A stretch of DNA of 64,000 bases from Sanguibacter gelidistatuariae (GTDB lineage: Bacteria > Actinomycetota > Actinomycetes > Actinomycetales > Cellulomonadaceae): NCBI RefSeq assembly GCF_900096585.1, contig NZ_FMYH01000002.1:204082-268081 (forward strand), read 5' to 3'. Position numbers and translations under genes: made by a program. Every line of letters starts with the position of its first letter. Position 1 is the first letter of the stretch. Of the stretch, positions 18,647 to 27,044 are shown in pieces. Below the pieces are notes generated by a model. The model ran no database searches, was not told where the DNA came from, and saw only the letters and a list, made by a program, of their open reading frames with translations.

Positions 18647-19666
18647 TCAGCCGACGCTCACCGTGCGCACCGGCGCCGTCGAGCGTCGCACCACAAGCTC
18701 AGGCTCGAAGAGCAGCTCGTCGCGGGCCACATCCAGTCCCGCAACCATCTGGGTCAGCAGCCCGACGGCGGCGCGCCCCATCGGCTCGATCGGCTGACGG
18801 ACCGTCGTCAGCGCCGGATCGACCGAGTTCATCAGGGAGGAGTCGTCGAAGCCGACGACCGACACGTCATCGGGCACCTCGAGGCCGGCGCGCCGCACCG
18901 CCCGGATCGCGCCGAGCGCCAACGGGTCGGAGGCGCAGACGATCGCCGTGACCCCCGACTCCAGCATCCGCTTCGTGGTCGCCTGCCCACTCTCCAGGGA
19001 ATAGTCGCTGTGCACCACCTGCGCAGGGGGCAGCGAGATGCCGTGACGGGCCGCGAGCGCCTGCGCCGCCGCGAGCTTGCGTTCAGAGGGGATGTGGTCT
19101 GCCGGGCCGAGCAGCAGGCCGATCTTCTCGTGCCCGAGTGACATGACGTGCTCGAAGGCGAGCTGCATCGCCACGACGTCGTCGCACGAGACAGAGGGGA
19201 AGTGCAGCGACTCGATCGCCCCGCTGATCAGCACGACCGGCAGCCCGAGGTCATCGAGCCGTTCGTAGTGGGAGTGGTCGGCGCGCCGCTCGGTGTACTG
19301 CCCGCCGGCAAAGATCACGCCCGAGACCTGCTGGCCGAGCAGCAGGTCCATGTATTCGGACTCGCTCACCCCGCCCGCCGTACGGGTGCACAGGACCGGC
19401 GTGAACCCGGCCTGGGCGAGCGCGCCTCCGAGCACCTCGGCGAGCGCTGGGAAGATGGGGTTGGTCAGCTCAGGAAGGACCAGGCCGACGAGCCGCCCAC
19501 GCTCGCCGCGCAGCTTGGTGGGCCGCTCGTACCCCATGATGTCGAGCGCCGTGAGCACCGTGTCGCGCGTGGATTGGGAGACGCCGGGCTTGCCGTTGAG
19601 CACCCGGCTCACGGTCGCCTCGCTGACACCGACCTTCTGGGCCACCTCGGCCAGACGTTTGGACAT
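18647..19666 (-). CDS. LacI-family transcriptional regulator
   Basis: A 339-residue repressor. The N-terminal helix-turn-helix and hinge are textbook (MSKRLAEVAQKVGVSEATVS then RVLNGKPGVS), followed by a periplasmic-binding-like sensor domain (LVGLVLPELTNPIFPALAEV ... VSVVGFDDSS). It lies upstream of and in the same direction as the GH13/ABC importer operon, separated by a terminator, and is the obvious candidate regulator for it. An alternative GTG start three codons upstream exists. Confidence 0.92.
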   Translation of the reverse strand: MSKRLAEVAQKVGVSEATVSRVLNGKPGVSQSTRDTVLTALDIMGYERPTKLRGERGRLVGLVLPELTNPIFPALAEVLGGALAQAGFTPVLCTRTAGGVSESEYMDLLLGQQVSGVIFAGGQYTERRADHSHYERLDDLGLPVVLISGAIESLHFPSVSCDDVVAMQLAFEHVMSLGHEKIGLLLGPADHIPSERKLAAAQALAARHGISLPPAQVVHSDYSLESGQATTKRMLESGVTAIVCASDPLALGAIRAVRRAGLEVPDDVSVVGFDDSSLMNSVDPALTTVRQPIEPMGRAAVGLLTQMVAGLDVARDELLFEPELVVRRSTAPVRTVSVG

Positions 19667-19746
19667 GGCGTCCACTGTACTCAGGGGCGACCTGCTTCCG
19701 TGCTCGACGCCGCGCCGTCGGCCGGAGACGGTGCGGTGAATCTGGG

Positions 19747-20391
19747 TCAGGGACGCGAGTCGCTCGGACTGGACAGCAAGGCTGTCAAGACGTCGCGCAG
19801 CTGCGCGCCGAGCTCGTCCTCCGTGGCCGAGGCCAGCGGTTCCAGCCCTGTCGAGCGGAGCTGGACGATTCCCAGGGCGGCCGACAGGGCGATCTGAGCA
19901 CGGAGCAGGAGCCGCTCGGCGTCGATCCCCGAAGGGCGCCATCCTGCTGCGACGGCCATCCGCTCGGCGAAGGACTGGAGGATGTTGCGTCGGATGGTGT
20001 CGGCCCCCTCGTCGCCAGAGGAGCGAAGCAGGAGGAGCATCTGCAGCGCTCGTCCGTCGTCGCCGCGTGAGTTCATCGCCCCCCTGAGCACGGAGGCCAC
20101 GACCTGGTCGATGGTCATATCGGTGGCGTCAGCGCGGCCGAGGTCCTGCGCCGCACGCGACAAGCACGCCTCGAAGAGGCCCTCCTTGGACGTGAAGTAG
20201 CGATTGATGAGCGCCACGTTCACCCCGGCGTCTGCCGCGATGTCCCGAACGGTCGTGGCCGCGTAGCCGTCCCGAGCGAAGCGAGATCGCGCCGCCGCGA
20301 GCAGGAGCTGGCGGGTGTTGCCTGCGTCACGGGAGCGACCGCTCCCGGTGGCGCCTGGGTCGGGCATGGGCGCTGGGGTTCCGGCGTTCAT
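19747..20391 (-). CDS. TetR-family repressor
   Basis: A 214-residue regulator. Residues 25-70 carry the TetR helix-turn-helix (LLLAAARSRFARDGYAATTV and IAADAGVNVALINRYFTSKE). The C-terminal domain is all-helical and variable, as usual for ligand-binding. It is divergent from a DHA2 efflux pump, with two related inverted sites between them, one overlapping the pump's -35 box. Autoregulation plus repression of the pump is the natural reading. Inducer unknown, probably a pump substrate. Confidence 0.92.
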   Translation of the reverse strand: MNAGTPAPMPDPGATGSGRSRDAGNTRQLLLAAARSRFARDGYAATTVRDIAADAGVNVALINRYFTSKEGLFEACLSRAAQDLGRADATDMTIDQVVASVLRGAMNSRGDDGRALQMLLLLRSSGDEGADTIRRNILQSFAERMAVAAGWRPSGIDAERLLLRAQIALSAALGIVQLRSTGLEPLASATEDELGAQLRDVLTALLSSPSDSRP

Positions 20392-20431
20392 GGCTCTCCT
20401 TGGTGTTGGTACGGACGAGCCTACCCCGTGG

Positions 20432-20492
20432 GTAAACGTCCGTTGACATGACGTCAGATCGGACTACCATCTACAAGTCAGCAACCGTTTAC
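20432..20492. promoter_or_regulatory. Divergent promoter with two TetR-type operator sites
   Basis: Site 1 (20432-20447) is GTAAACGTCCGTTGAC; site 2 (20477-20492) reads GTAAACGGTTGCTGAC on the opposite strand. Both share GTAAACG and TGAC at the same spacing. A promoter for the efflux gene fits TTGACA (20443-20448), 16 bases, TACCAT (20465-20470); site 1 covers the -35 box, the expected place for a repressor. Confidence 0.65.
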
Positions 20493-20505
20493 ATACCGGA
20501 GCGTC

Positions 20506-21978
20506 ATGTCTCACACGATCGAAGAGCCCATTGCGGGCCTGGCTCCACACGCCACCGGCCGCAAGGTCAACACCACCGCGCTCGTCCTCTACCTGTCACT
20601 GGGCGGGCTCTCATTTGCCGTTCTGCAGTCTCTGGTCGCCCCGGCACTCTCCACGATCGGGCATGACCTGGGTGTCTCGACCAGCGACGCCAGCTGGGTC
20701 CTCACCGCATACCTGCTGTCCGCGGCGGTGCTGACGCCGGTCGTCAGCCGACTCGGCGACATGATCGGCAAACGCCGAACTCTCATCGCCGTGCTCGCAG
20801 TCCTCCTCGTCGGCACCCTGGTCGCCGCGCTCGCCCCCACCCTCGGGGTCCTCATCGTCGCCCGCACGCTGCAGGGCGCCGCTGGCGCGGTCCTGCCCTT
20901 GTCGATCGGCATCGTGCGCGATGAGCTACCGCCCGAGAAGGTCGGCGTGACCATCGGACTCCTCTCCGCGATCTTCGGAGTCGGCGCTGGCGTCGGCATC
21001 GTCGCCGCCGGTCCGATCGTGGATCACCTCTCGTGGCACTGGCTGTTCTGGTTCCCGCTCGTCCTCGTGGCGATCGCGTTGCTGGGCATCATCTTCGGCA
21101 CGAAGGAATCCCCCGTGCGTACGCCCGGGCGCCTCGACCTCGCCGGCACCGCCGCTCTGGCGATCTCGCTCGTGGCGATCCTTCTCGCGATCGGCAAGGG
21201 ACAGGAATGGGGCTGGGGCTCGGGCAGGACGCTCGGCCTCCTCGCCCTTGGCGTGATCGCGATGGTCGCGTTCATCCTCATCGAGCTCCGGGTCACCGAC
21301 CCCCTCGTCGATGTACGGCTGATGAAGATCCGGGGCGTCTGGACGGCCAACGTCGTCGCGGTCGCGTTTGGCTTCGCGATGTTCGGCACCTTCGTCCTCG
21401 TGCCGACCCTGCTCCAGCTGCCGGCGATGACGGGCTACGGCTTCGGCAAGTCGGTCTCCCAGGCGGGTCTGTTCCTGCTGCCCACCGTCGTGATGATGGT
21501 CGTCTTCGGACCGGTCGCAGGGATCCTCGTGCGCAAGGTCGGCGCAAAGCCGCCCATGGTCGTCGGCGCAGTCCTGGTCACCGCCGCATTCATCCTCCCG
21601 GCCATGTCTCACGGCCAGGACTGGCAGCTGGTGGTCTCCGGTCTGCTCACCGGCGCGGGGGTCGGCCTGGCCTTCGCCTCGATGTCCAACGCCCTCATCG
21701 AGGCCGTCCCAGCCGAACAGACCGGTGAGGCGATCGGCGTCAACACCGTCGCACGGACGATCGGCAGCAGCATCGGCACCGCAGTGATCGCCGCGCTAAT
21801 CACGTCGCACTCCACGCCGGAAGGCATGCCCACCGACGCCGCCTTCACCATCGGGTTCGTCGTCTGCATCGGGGTGGGTGTCATCGCGATCATCGCCGCC
21901 CTGGCCGCGCCGTCCAAGCGTCAAGTCCAGGAGCTTCTCTCTCCCGACGACGAACGACAGCTGGAGATGGCCCGCTAG
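20506..21978 (+). CDS. MFS multidrug efflux transporter, DHA2 type (14 TM)
   Basis: A 490-residue drug/proton antiporter. The motif A-like segment RLGDMIGKRRTLIA lies between helices 2 and 3, and the motif C-type GAGVGIVAAGPIVD in helix 5 marks an antiporter. Helices continue to about 14. It is driven from the TetR-controlled promoter. Substrates are likely hydrophobic drugs or dyes but cannot be predicted. A terminator follows the stop closely. Confidence 0.93.
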   Translation: MSHTIEEPIAGLAPHATGRKVNTTALVLYLSLGGLSFAVLQSLVAPALSTIGHDLGVSTSDASWVLTAYLLSAAVLTPVVSRLGDMIGKRRTLIAVLAVLLVGTLVAALAPTLGVLIVARTLQGAAGAVLPLSIGIVRDELPPEKVGVTIGLLSAIFGVGAGVGIVAAGPIVDHLSWHWLFWFPLVLVAIALLGIIFGTKESPVRTPGRLDLAGTAALAISLVAILLAIGKGQEWGWGSGRTLGLLALGVIAMVAFILIELRVTDPLVDVRLMKIRGVWTANVVAVAFGFAMFGTFVLVPTLLQLPAMTGYGFGKSVSQAGLFLLPTVVMMVVFGPVAGILVRKVGAKPPMVVGAVLVTAAFILPAMSHGQDWQLVVSGLLTGAGVGLAFASMSNALIEAVPAEQTGEAIGVNTVARTIGSSIGTAVIAALITSHSTPEGMPTDAAFTIGFVVCIGVGVIAIIAALAAPSKRQVQELLSPDDERQLEMAR

Positions 21979-22000
21979 GCGCATCGCCTCCACGAACCCC

Positions 22001-22045
22001 GCCGCACCGGATCGAGCCCGTAGGACAGCCTCGATCCGGTGCGGC
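22001..22045 (+). terminator. Terminator after the efflux gene
   Basis: GCCGCACCGGATCGAG and CTCGATCCGGTGCGGC form a 16-bp perfect stem with a 13-base loop, 22 bases after the stop codon. Confidence 0.85.
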
Positions 22046-22415
22046 GTCGTCTCCACGTGCCTGCGCCTCGATCAGCATTTCGAGCTGCGCGACGGTGATG
22101 CCCCCGGGCAGGCTTCCATCATCGTCGCTCGGGCCGACGATGACATATCCAGGAATGGCTACCAGAGCCGCAGGGCCAGACCGGTCACCCTGCCTCATCG
22201 TCGCCACGTCCCGTGATGCCGACGAAAGGAGTCGGGCACAATGGAGGCGCAGCGCAGTGCATGATGCGCGCCCGACGTCGTGCAGTTCCCGCCGGTCGGC
22301 CTTGGTTGAGTCACAATCGAGCACACGGCCATCTCATGCGGCGAACCCGACCAACAGCCCGGTCCCCTTGGCAGAACGCATGGCGTTCTGCGTCGGTACG
22401 GGCACGAGAGGCACC
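22046..22415. other. Gene-free stretch before the DEAD-box helicase
   Basis: No convincing gene. On the minus strand a short reading frame (AIPGYVIVGPSDDDG followed by ITVAQLEMLIEAQA, about 22055-22160) looks protein-like but has no clear start or partner, so it may be a decayed gene. The rest probably holds the leader of the helicase message; DEAD-box helicase mRNAs often have long leaders. Confidence 0.4.
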
Positions 22416-23783
22416 ATGTCCATGACGAGTTTCCACGACTTCGCCCTACCAGCCGCCGTGCGCCAGAAGCTCACCGACCAGGGCATCACCAGCCCCTTCC
22501 CCATCCAGGTCGCGACGCTTCCTGACACCCTGGCAGGCAAGGACGTGCTCGGCCGCGGCCAAACGGGATCGGGCAAGACGCTCGCGTTCGCGCTCCCCAT
22601 GGTCACGCGGCTCGCGGCGTCGAGCACCAAGCGCCCGGTCCGCCGTCCGCGCGCCCTCGTGCTGTGCCCCACGCGCGAGCTCGCCAACCAGATCAACGCG
22701 ACCGTCGAGCCGCTCGCCAGGGCCCTCGGCCTCGTCACCACGGTGATCTTCGGCGGCGTCGCGCAGGGCCGCCAGGTCTCGGCGCTCAACGGCGGCGTCG
22801 ACATCGTCATCGCCTGCCCCGGCCGTCTTGAGGACCTGCTCAAGCAGAAGGTCCTCACGCTGGACTGCATCGAGATCACGGTCCTCGACGAGGCCGACCA
22901 CATGGCCGACCTCGGGTTCCTGCCCGGCGTCAAGCGCATCATGGCGAAGACGCCCAGGCGCGGGCAGCGCATGCTGTTCAGCGCCACCCTGGACAACGGG
23001 GTGGACGAGCTCGTCGAGCGCTACCTCGACCGGCCGGCCGTCCACTCGGTCGACAGCGCGCAGTCCCCCGTGTCCGCCATGACCCACCACATCTTCGCCG
23101 TGCCCGACGCCGCCACGAAGTACGCTGTCGTCTCCCACCTGGCCTCGGGTGAGGGGCGCCGGGTGCTGTTCACGCGCACCAAGCACGAGGCCAAGAACCT
23201 GGCGAAGGCCCTCACCGCCCAGGGCATCCCCGCCGTGGAGCTGCAGGGCAACCTCGCCCAGAACGCCCGTGAGCGCAATCTCGAGGCGTTCTCCTCGGGC
23301 GTCGTCAAGGTGCTCGTCGCCACGGACGTCGCCGCGCGCGGTATCCACGTCGACGGGATCGAGCTGGTGGTCCACGTGGACCCGCCGGCCGAGCACAAGT
23401 CGTACCTGCACCGTTCGGGCCGCACCGCGCGTGCCGGCCAGGGTGGCGACGTCGTCACCATCATGCTCCCCGAGCAGCACGGCGAGGTGCGCGACCTGAC
23501 GCGGCTCGCCAAGATCAGTGCGAAGCCCCAACCCGTGAGCGCTGGTGATGCCGTGATCAAGCGGCTTGTGGGTGAGGTCGCCGCCTACGTGAGGCCTTCA
23601 GGGAAGACGGGGTCCGGCCAGGCCGCGCGCTCAGCCCGAGCATCCGGCGCATCCGGCGCGAACGCCGGTAGCAGCACCGCCACAGCTCCTGCGGGCGCTG
23701 GTTCGGCATCCGGTGGGGCTCGCCCCGCTCGTAGCGGTATCGCGTCAAAGAGCAAGCGCGCCGGTGGGCAGCGTCGCGGCTGA
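22416..23783 (+). CDS. DEAD-box ATP-dependent RNA helicase
   Basis: A 455-residue helicase. In order: Q-motif FPIQ, Walker A GQTGSGKT, PTRELA, the DEAD box LDEADHMADLGF, SAT, and the C-terminal HRSGRTARAG. A basic, alanine/serine-rich tail (RPARSGIASKSKRAGGQRRG) should bind RNA. Likely roles are ribosome assembly or cold/stress RNA remodelling. ATG 22416 is followed two codons later by a second ATG (MSMTSFHDFALP); either may be used. Resembles RhlE-type actinobacterial helicases. Confidence 0.93.
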   Translation: MSMTSFHDFALPAAVRQKLTDQGITSPFPIQVATLPDTLAGKDVLGRGQTGSGKTLAFALPMVTRLAASSTKRPVRRPRALVLCPTRELANQINATVEPLARALGLVTTVIFGGVAQGRQVSALNGGVDIVIACPGRLEDLLKQKVLTLDCIEITVLDEADHMADLGFLPGVKRIMAKTPRRGQRMLFSATLDNGVDELVERYLDRPAVHSVDSAQSPVSAMTHHIFAVPDAATKYAVVSHLASGEGRRVLFTRTKHEAKNLAKALTAQGIPAVELQGNLAQNARERNLEAFSSGVVKVLVATDVAARGIHVDGIELVVHVDPPAEHKSYLHRSGRTARAGQGGDVVTIMLPEQHGEVRDLTRLAKISAKPQPVSAGDAVIKRLVGEVAAYVRPSGKTGSGQAARSARASGASGANAGSSTATAPAGAGSASGGARPARSGIASKSKRAGGQRRG

Positions 23784-23801
23784 GTGTCTCCTGCCGCTCC
23801 C

Positions 23802-24893
23802 TCAGCGGTGGATCGTCTCGAGCTCGAGCCAGGTCGCGAGATCGAGGATCTCTCGCTGCACGGCGTCACGGGTACCTGCCGTGAACGGGAGGTCCTCGTG
23901 GATCGTGTGCACGGTGAGCACCCCCGACTTCCGGTCGGCTGTGGCATCGAGTTTTCCCACGAGGCGATCGTCGTGAAGGATCGGCAGCGCGAAGTACCCC
24001 CAGCGACGCTTCTCCTTGGGTTTGTACATCTCGAGCGTGTATTCGAACTGGAAGAGCTGCTGGGCACGCACGCGGTCGTAGATGAGCCGGTCGAACGGCG
24101 AGAGCAGGGCTGTCCGACCGTCGAAAGCCTGGCCGAGCGCGGCCGGGTCGACGCGCCAGACGCCCGGCACCCCGTCGATCACGGCCGGCTCGCCGGCCTC
24201 CCCCACATCGACGGGCTCGAGCGGCATCTTTGTCGACTTGGCTCGTGCGATACCGAGCGCGACGAGGCGCCGTTCGTCGCGCACACGCAATGATTCTTCC
24301 GCAGTGAGCACGGGCGTTGGTTGAGACGGGTAGACACGCTCGGCGAGGGACCACAGCCGTTCGCGTCCCCGCCGCGCGGCAATGGCGATCTCCCCGCGCA
24401 TCGCCATGAACTCGAGCATCTGGCCGACGTTGCGCTGGTGGGTCCACCCCGACGACTGCCACGGGACGATGCTCGTGTCGGGGATCTCGCGCGACAAGAG
24501 CGGCCTCGTCGACCGGGAAAACAGATTCAGGATGTCGCGGTGAAAGCTCGCGTTCTGTTCCAGCCAGCTCCGCGATCGTGGGCCTTGCGGCCACGCCGCC
24601 ATCGCCGCCCGGAAGAGTCCGAGGTCTTCCATCGGGCGCACGAGGGCATCAAGCTCAAAGAGGCTGCGCTCCTGCTCGAGGGCGTGGGTCAGATCGGCCG
24701 GCCGATACGCGGACCCGAGCCTGCTCCACGCCACGAGGTCGGCAGTCGGGGCGATCGCAGCCGTGGGATCGATCTGCAACAGGGTGAGGTGCCGGACGAC
24801 GTCGCTCAGGCTCGTCGGCCGCGTGGAGGCCAGCAGCTGCGAACTGATCGCGATACGACGGGCGGTGCGAGGGTCGAGGCGATGCGGCTCCAT
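23802..24893 (-). CDS. YcaQ-like winged-helix DNA glycosylase (HTH_42 family)
   Basis: A 363-residue protein of the family that unhooks DNA interstrand crosslinks. Near the N-terminus LLASTRPTSLSDVVRHLTLL runs into QIDPTAAIAPTADLV; the Q-I-D triplet matches the QxD catalytic motif of the YcaQ/AlkX branch rather than the QxQ of antibiotic-cluster AlkZ. Central winged helices and GYFALPILHDDRLVGKLDAT near the C-terminus are family features. It is convergent with the helicase gene (18 bases between stops). Expected role is repair of bulky alkylation damage. Confidence 0.85.
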   Translation of the reverse strand: MEPHRLDPRTARRIAISSQLLASTRPTSLSDVVRHLTLLQIDPTAAIAPTADLVAWSRLGSAYRPADLTHALEQERSLFELDALVRPMEDLGLFRAAMAAWPQGPRSRSWLEQNASFHRDILNLFSRSTRPLLSREIPDTSIVPWQSSGWTHQRNVGQMLEFMAMRGEIAIAARRGRERLWSLAERVYPSQPTPVLTAEESLRVRDERRLVALGIARAKSTKMPLEPVDVGEAGEPAVIDGVPGVWRVDPAALGQAFDGRTALLSPFDRLIYDRVRAQQLFQFEYTLEMYKPKEKRRWGYFALPILHDDRLVGKLDATADRKSGVLTVHTIHEDLPFTAGTRDAVQREILDLATWLELETIHR

Positions 24894-25085
24894 GGGACGA
24901 CGGTACCGACACTGTGCGAGGGCGACGACGGACACGGCCGAGTTCTGGGCATCGCGCCGCTGCCCACCAGGTCGCGCCACGCACACCTCCTGGCGAGCAG
25001 GCAACAGCACGATCCCGTCGACCTTCGGGGCCATCGAGGTCACCACAGTCGATGGGGCGGCTAGTGCCGGCTGTATCCTGCTGCC

Positions 25086-25481
25086 ATGAGGGCTGGTGAT
25101 TACGGCATCGTCGATGGGGTCGAGTACCAGGTGAGGGTTCACGGCGACATGGTGACTCTCTTCTTGCCACGAACGCAGCCGTGCCCGCAAGGATGGGCGC
25201 GGTCGCAAGGCGACCGTTGGAAGATGAGGATTTCGCGCGCCAACGTCTCCGAGCTCTACACCGTCCGGTCCTATGCGAACTTCAATGGCATCTACGTGAG
25301 CGTCTATCAAGTGTTCCCAACGACGAAGACCGCGTGGATCTACTACATCGGCGGTTCGGAGGAACAACCGATACACCCTGCTTTTGAGCCAGACCCTGAT
25401 CCAGGGATCGCTTGGTGGAATGCCACGGTTCCCTGGGACAGCTTGACTGACGTGGTCGAGCCAGTCATCCCGATCCGCTGA
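25086..25481 (+). CDS. Hypothetical protein
   Basis: A 131-residue product starting MRAGDYGIVDGVEYQVRVHG, rich in aromatics (WIYYIGG, IAWWNATVPWDSL). I do not recognise a family. Its base composition is visibly less GC-rich than its neighbours, and it lies next to an integrase remnant and a tRNA gene, so it is probably cargo of a former integrative element. The absence of hydrophobic helices or a signal peptide suggests a cytoplasmic protein; possibly an immunity-like protein, but that is speculation. Confidence 0.65.
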   Translation: MRAGDYGIVDGVEYQVRVHGDMVTLFLPRTQPCPQGWARSQGDRWKMRISRANVSELYTVRSYANFNGIYVSVYQVFPTTKTAWIYYIGGSEEQPIHPAFEPDPDPGIAWWNATVPWDSLTDVVEPVIPIR

Positions 25482-25604
25482 GACAGCTCGCACCCAAGGG
25501 GGACGCCAGGCCGAGCAGACGATCATGCTGCTCGACGGCAGCGGGCAACGACTCACCCTGGCGATCGAGGTCGCCAACGCGATCCGCCAAGGCGGCCCGA
25601 CGGC

Positions 25605-25956
25605 GTGGACAGGTGGGAGGACAACGGGTTCGTGTTCACCACCGAGGCGGGCGGCCCGATCGACCCCCGCAACTCCCTGCGGGCGTTCAAGGTCGCAACG
25701 GCCGCGGCCGGTCTGCCGGCGAAGGTCACGCTCCACACACCACCATGCTCGACGGCGGCATCCACCTCAAGGCCGTCAGCGCTTCCCATGCAACGTTGAT
25801 CCGATGACGACGAAGCAGCAGTGCCAACCCCGATCGCAGCCGGGGAATAGGGCCATCATCGCCACCAAGTGTGAGCCAGTTGGGGTACGAGTTGGGGTAT
25901 GGACCCTCTCGGATACGCAAAAGGCCGCTTCTGCTGATATCAGAAACGGCCTCTGA
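25605..25956 (+). pseudogene. Tyrosine integrase remnant next to tRNA-Val(CAC)
   Basis: Reading from 25605 gives WEDNGFVFTTEAGGPIDP and then RNSLRAFKVATAAAGLPAKV, the stretch just before the catalytic HxLRHT box of phage integrases. The box itself is missing: VTLHT is followed directly, out of frame, by TMLDGGIHLKAVS, which normally lies after it, and then the frame breaks. Further on, 25870-25956 encodes EPVGVRVGVWTLSDTQKAAS, the presumed integrase tail, ending by the tRNA terminator. The enzyme is dead: catalytic Arg-His-Arg-Tyr residues are gone. Confidence 0.75.
25922..25952 (-). terminator. Terminator of tRNA-Val(CAC)
   Basis: AGGCCGcTTCTG and CAGAAaCGGCCT form an interrupted stem with loop CTGATAT; on the tRNA strand it is followed by TTTTG. 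Confidence 0.7.
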
Positions 25957-25972
25957 CCTGCGGTAATACTCG

Positions 25973-26044
25973 TGGGCGATACTGGGTTCGAACCAGTGAC
26001 CTCTTCGGTGTGAACGAAGCGCGCTACCACTGCGCCAATCGCCC
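25973..26044 (-). tRNA. tRNA-Val (CAC)
   Basis: 72 bases, acceptor GGGCGAT/ATCGCCC with discriminator A; anticodon arm CTTCG-TTCACAC-CGAAG gives anticodon CAC (valine GTG). T-arm ACTGGTTCGAACCCAGT. CCA is not encoded. Its 3' half is nearly identical to the two tRNA-Val(GAC) genes at 28590 and 40903. Confidence 0.96.
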
Positions 26045-26186
26045 GATTGGCGAACACCTCACGCAAACGCTCGCCAGCACCGTTCGTGCCGGTGAACTCC
26101 GCGTGTGCGGTATCCGTGGAAGAGCGTAACCGGAGATTGCCCTCAGAAGCGAACTGGGTCCCGCTGCGGCCACCGCGACGGGCGCA

Positions 26187-27044
26187 TCAAGGGTCGATCT
26201 GCTCGCCAGCGCGCCGGGTGAACAGCTCCTGCGCGGCCAGGCACAGCGGCCCCGGCGCGCACCCCTGGCCGTCGAGGGCGACGACCGGGACGACGTTGCG
26301 GATACTGCCTGCCAGGGCGAGGTGCACGCGGCCGGTCGCTACGTCGTCGAGCACGGTGAAGGGGAGCTCGTCGGGACGAGCCTCGCGCACGGGCAGGCCC
26401 TCCTCGACGCCCCATTCGAGCAGCAGCTCGCGGGTGATGCCCGCGAGCGGCCCGGTGGTCAGGTGCGGGGTGAGCAGCTCGCCGTCGCGCTCGACGAAGA
26501 CGTTCGAGGCGGTCCCCTCGCACAGCGCCCCCACGGTGTTGGCGAGCAGCCCCTCGTCCGCCCCGCGCGCCGCGGCGTAGGCGTAGCCGACGACGTTCTC
26601 GGCGTAGGAGGTCGTCTTGAGCCCCGCGACGGCCGAACGCTCGTTGCGCACCCATGGCAGACGCACCACGCGGTTGGTCACCGCCGCGGGCCCGACCGGC
26701 CCGGCCGCCACGAGCACCGACAACGGCCCGTCGCCGCGCATCGACCCGAGCGGCGCCGCCCCGGCCGTCACCGTGATGCGCAGCCGCCCGGCCTGCTCCC
26801 CCGCCCGCTCCAGCACCTGCCCGACGCCGCGACGCACCATGGCCTCGTCGGGCGCCTCCAGGCCCAGGCCGGCCGCGGAGCGCGCCAGCCGGCGCAGGTG
26901 CCGGCTGAGGGCGAAGGCCTGGCCGCCGTAGACGGCGCACGTCTCGAAGAGGCCGTCGCCGACCGTGACGCCGTGGTCGACGGCGCTCAGCGCGGGTTCC
27001 TCGGGCGTCAGGAAGCGCCCGTCTTTCCAGATCACCACAGTCAT
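26187..27044 (-). CDS. pabC: Aminodeoxychorismate lyase / class IV aminotransferase
   Basis: A 285-residue PLP enzyme of fold type IV: DHGVTVGDGLFETCAVY near the N-terminus, LKTTSYAENVVGYAYA with the PLP lysine, and CEGTASNVFVERDGELLTPH. Together with the PabB-like protein encoded immediately upstream (4-base overlap) it should convert aminodeoxychorismate to 4-aminobenzoate for folate. A branched-chain or D-amino-acid aminotransferase is possible from fold alone, but the operon settles it. A glutamine amidotransferase subunit (PabA) is not present here. Confidence 0.88.
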   Translation of the reverse strand: MTVVIWKDGRFLTPEEPALSAVDHGVTVGDGLFETCAVYGGQAFALSRHLRRLARSAAGLGLEAPDEAMVRRGVGQVLERAGEQAGRLRITVTAGAAPLGSMRGDGPLSVLVAAGPVGPAAVTNRVVRLPWVRNERSAVAGLKTTSYAENVVGYAYAAARGADEGLLANTVGALCEGTASNVFVERDGELLTPHLTTGPLAGITRELLLEWGVEEGLPVREARPDELPFTVLDDVATGRVHLALAGSIRNVVPVVALDGQGCAPGPLCLAAQELFTRRAGEQIDP

